From: UMGS1663 sp963558185 | Lineage (GTDB): Bacteria > Bacillota > Clostridia > TANB77 > CAG-508 | NCBI GenBank assembly: GCA_963558185.1 | Contig: CAUWFE010000022.1 | Coordinates: 1 to 23,957 of the forward strand | Direction: 5' to 3' | Length of the DNA: 23,957 bases | Shown here: positions 23,810 to 23,957 of the stretch, piece by piece | Position numbering within the stretch: position 1 is the stretch's first letter | Layout: the number at the start of each line of letters is the position of its first letter | Notes under the pieces: generated by a model | What the model saw: the letters and a program-made list of their open reading frames with translations, nothing else | What the model was told of the DNA's origin: nothing | Databases searched by the model: none | Position numbers and translations under genes: made by a program

Positions 23810-23887
23810 TTGGGCTCAAAATGGGCACACAACCCACAAAAATTAACCCCAAATCACATAAATTTACAAAGTTAAAAAATTGGGCAC
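23810..23887 (+). promoter_or_regulatory. Right-end putative integrase arm sites
   Basis: TTGGGCTC (23810-23817) and ATGGGCAC (23821-23828) have starts 11 bp apart, the same spacing and orientation as the left pair at 249-267. A third copy, TTGGGCAC, lies at 23880-23887. Their presence at both ends in one orientation supports recognition by the element's integrase. Confidence 0.5.
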
Positions 23888-23904
23888 ACCAAATATACCA
23901 ACGA

Positions 23905-23929
23905 ATGTTAATGTCAATATATGAATGTA
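23905..23929. repeat. Right copy of imperfect terminal inverted repeat
   Basis: Reverse complement of these 25 bases matches 32-56 at 22 positions. It lies 17 bases outside the last arm-site copy. It marks the right end region together with the arm sites. Confidence 0.4.
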
Positions 23930-23957
23930 ATTTTTTTTGAATTTAAGAATGCAAAAT

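Larger units (their letters stand above)
220..23900. mobile_element. Integrated phage-satellite-like element carrying defence genes (boundaries approximate)
   Basis: Three things support one element. A tyrosine recombinase reads toward the left end. TGGGCAC-type repeats sit just inside both ends (249-267 and 23810-23887). A central divergent XRE repressor / Xis-like HTH switch is followed by a phage-type replication module. The layout (integrase and repressor leftward, xis-rep rightward, accessory genes distal) is the one known for Gram-positive phage-inducible islands and small prophage remnants. I see no capsid, terminase, relaxase or secretion genes, so self-transfer is unlikely. No convincing direct-repeat attachment core was found by eye, so both ends are estimates; the right core may lie beyond the window. 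Confidence 0.65.

Noticed and set aside
297..23945. TTGAATTT at 297-304 and 23938-23945 as a direct-repeat att core
   Set aside because: Eight AT-rich bases shared by chance are expected; the left copy lies inside the arm sites, where a core should not be.

Overview
The window is AT-rich throughout and uses strong AGGAGG-type ribosome binding sites, TGA as a stop codon and sigma-A-like promoters. This suggests a low-GC Firmicute, probably a gut Clostridia-type organism, although no host marker gene is present. Nearly the whole window reads as one integrated mobile element of about 23.5 kb. A tyrosine recombinase lies at the left end. Short TGGGCAC direct repeats, probably integrase arm sites, occur in pairs 11 bp apart just inside both ends. 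The centre carries a divergent repressor/excisionase-type switch. There are no capsid, packaging, relaxase or type IV secretion genes, so I read it as a phage-satellite-like or otherwise non-autonomous integrative element that carries defence genes. The exact ends are not resolved.

Left region (1-508): a candidate structured RNA (about 81-215), a pair of arm sites (249-267) and a terminator for leftward transcription (341-418). Left arm (509-6404, minus strand): a co-oriented operon, starting from a clear promoter at 6461-6433, that encodes an XRE-type repressor, a TehB-like methyltransferase, a GNAT acetyltransferase, a 2H/2'-5' RNA ligase-like protein, a pyrophosphatase-VOC fusion, a second methyltransferase, a NUDIX hydrolase and finally the integrase. 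The six enzymes between repressor and integrase look like small-molecule or nucleotide-modifying cargo.

Centre (6411-10196, plus strand): a strong promoter with several inverted repeats drives an Xis-like HTH protein, a phage replisome-organiser protein, a DnaC-type helicase loader, a RusA-like junction resolvase and a winged-helix protein. This is a replication module of phage type.

Right arm (10283-21691, plus strand): a type I restriction-modification locus (hsdM-hsdS-hsdR). A DUF4393 (Abi-alpha) gene and an unknown gene with two HEPN-like motifs sit between hsdS and hsdR, and a GIY-YIG/DUF4357 protein follows hsdR. Next come a two-helix membrane protein and an AbiA-like reverse transcriptase with a C-terminal HEPN motif. 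Last are an independently promoted AAA/DUF4143 ATPase behind three exact 23-bp-spaced repeats, and a small minus-strand protein.

Three genes (integrase, the unknown gene between hsdS and hsdR, and the membrane protein before the reverse transcriptase) are each broken by one base inside a poly-A run. This points to homopolymer sequencing error, recent decay or slippage, and it affects several gene starts.
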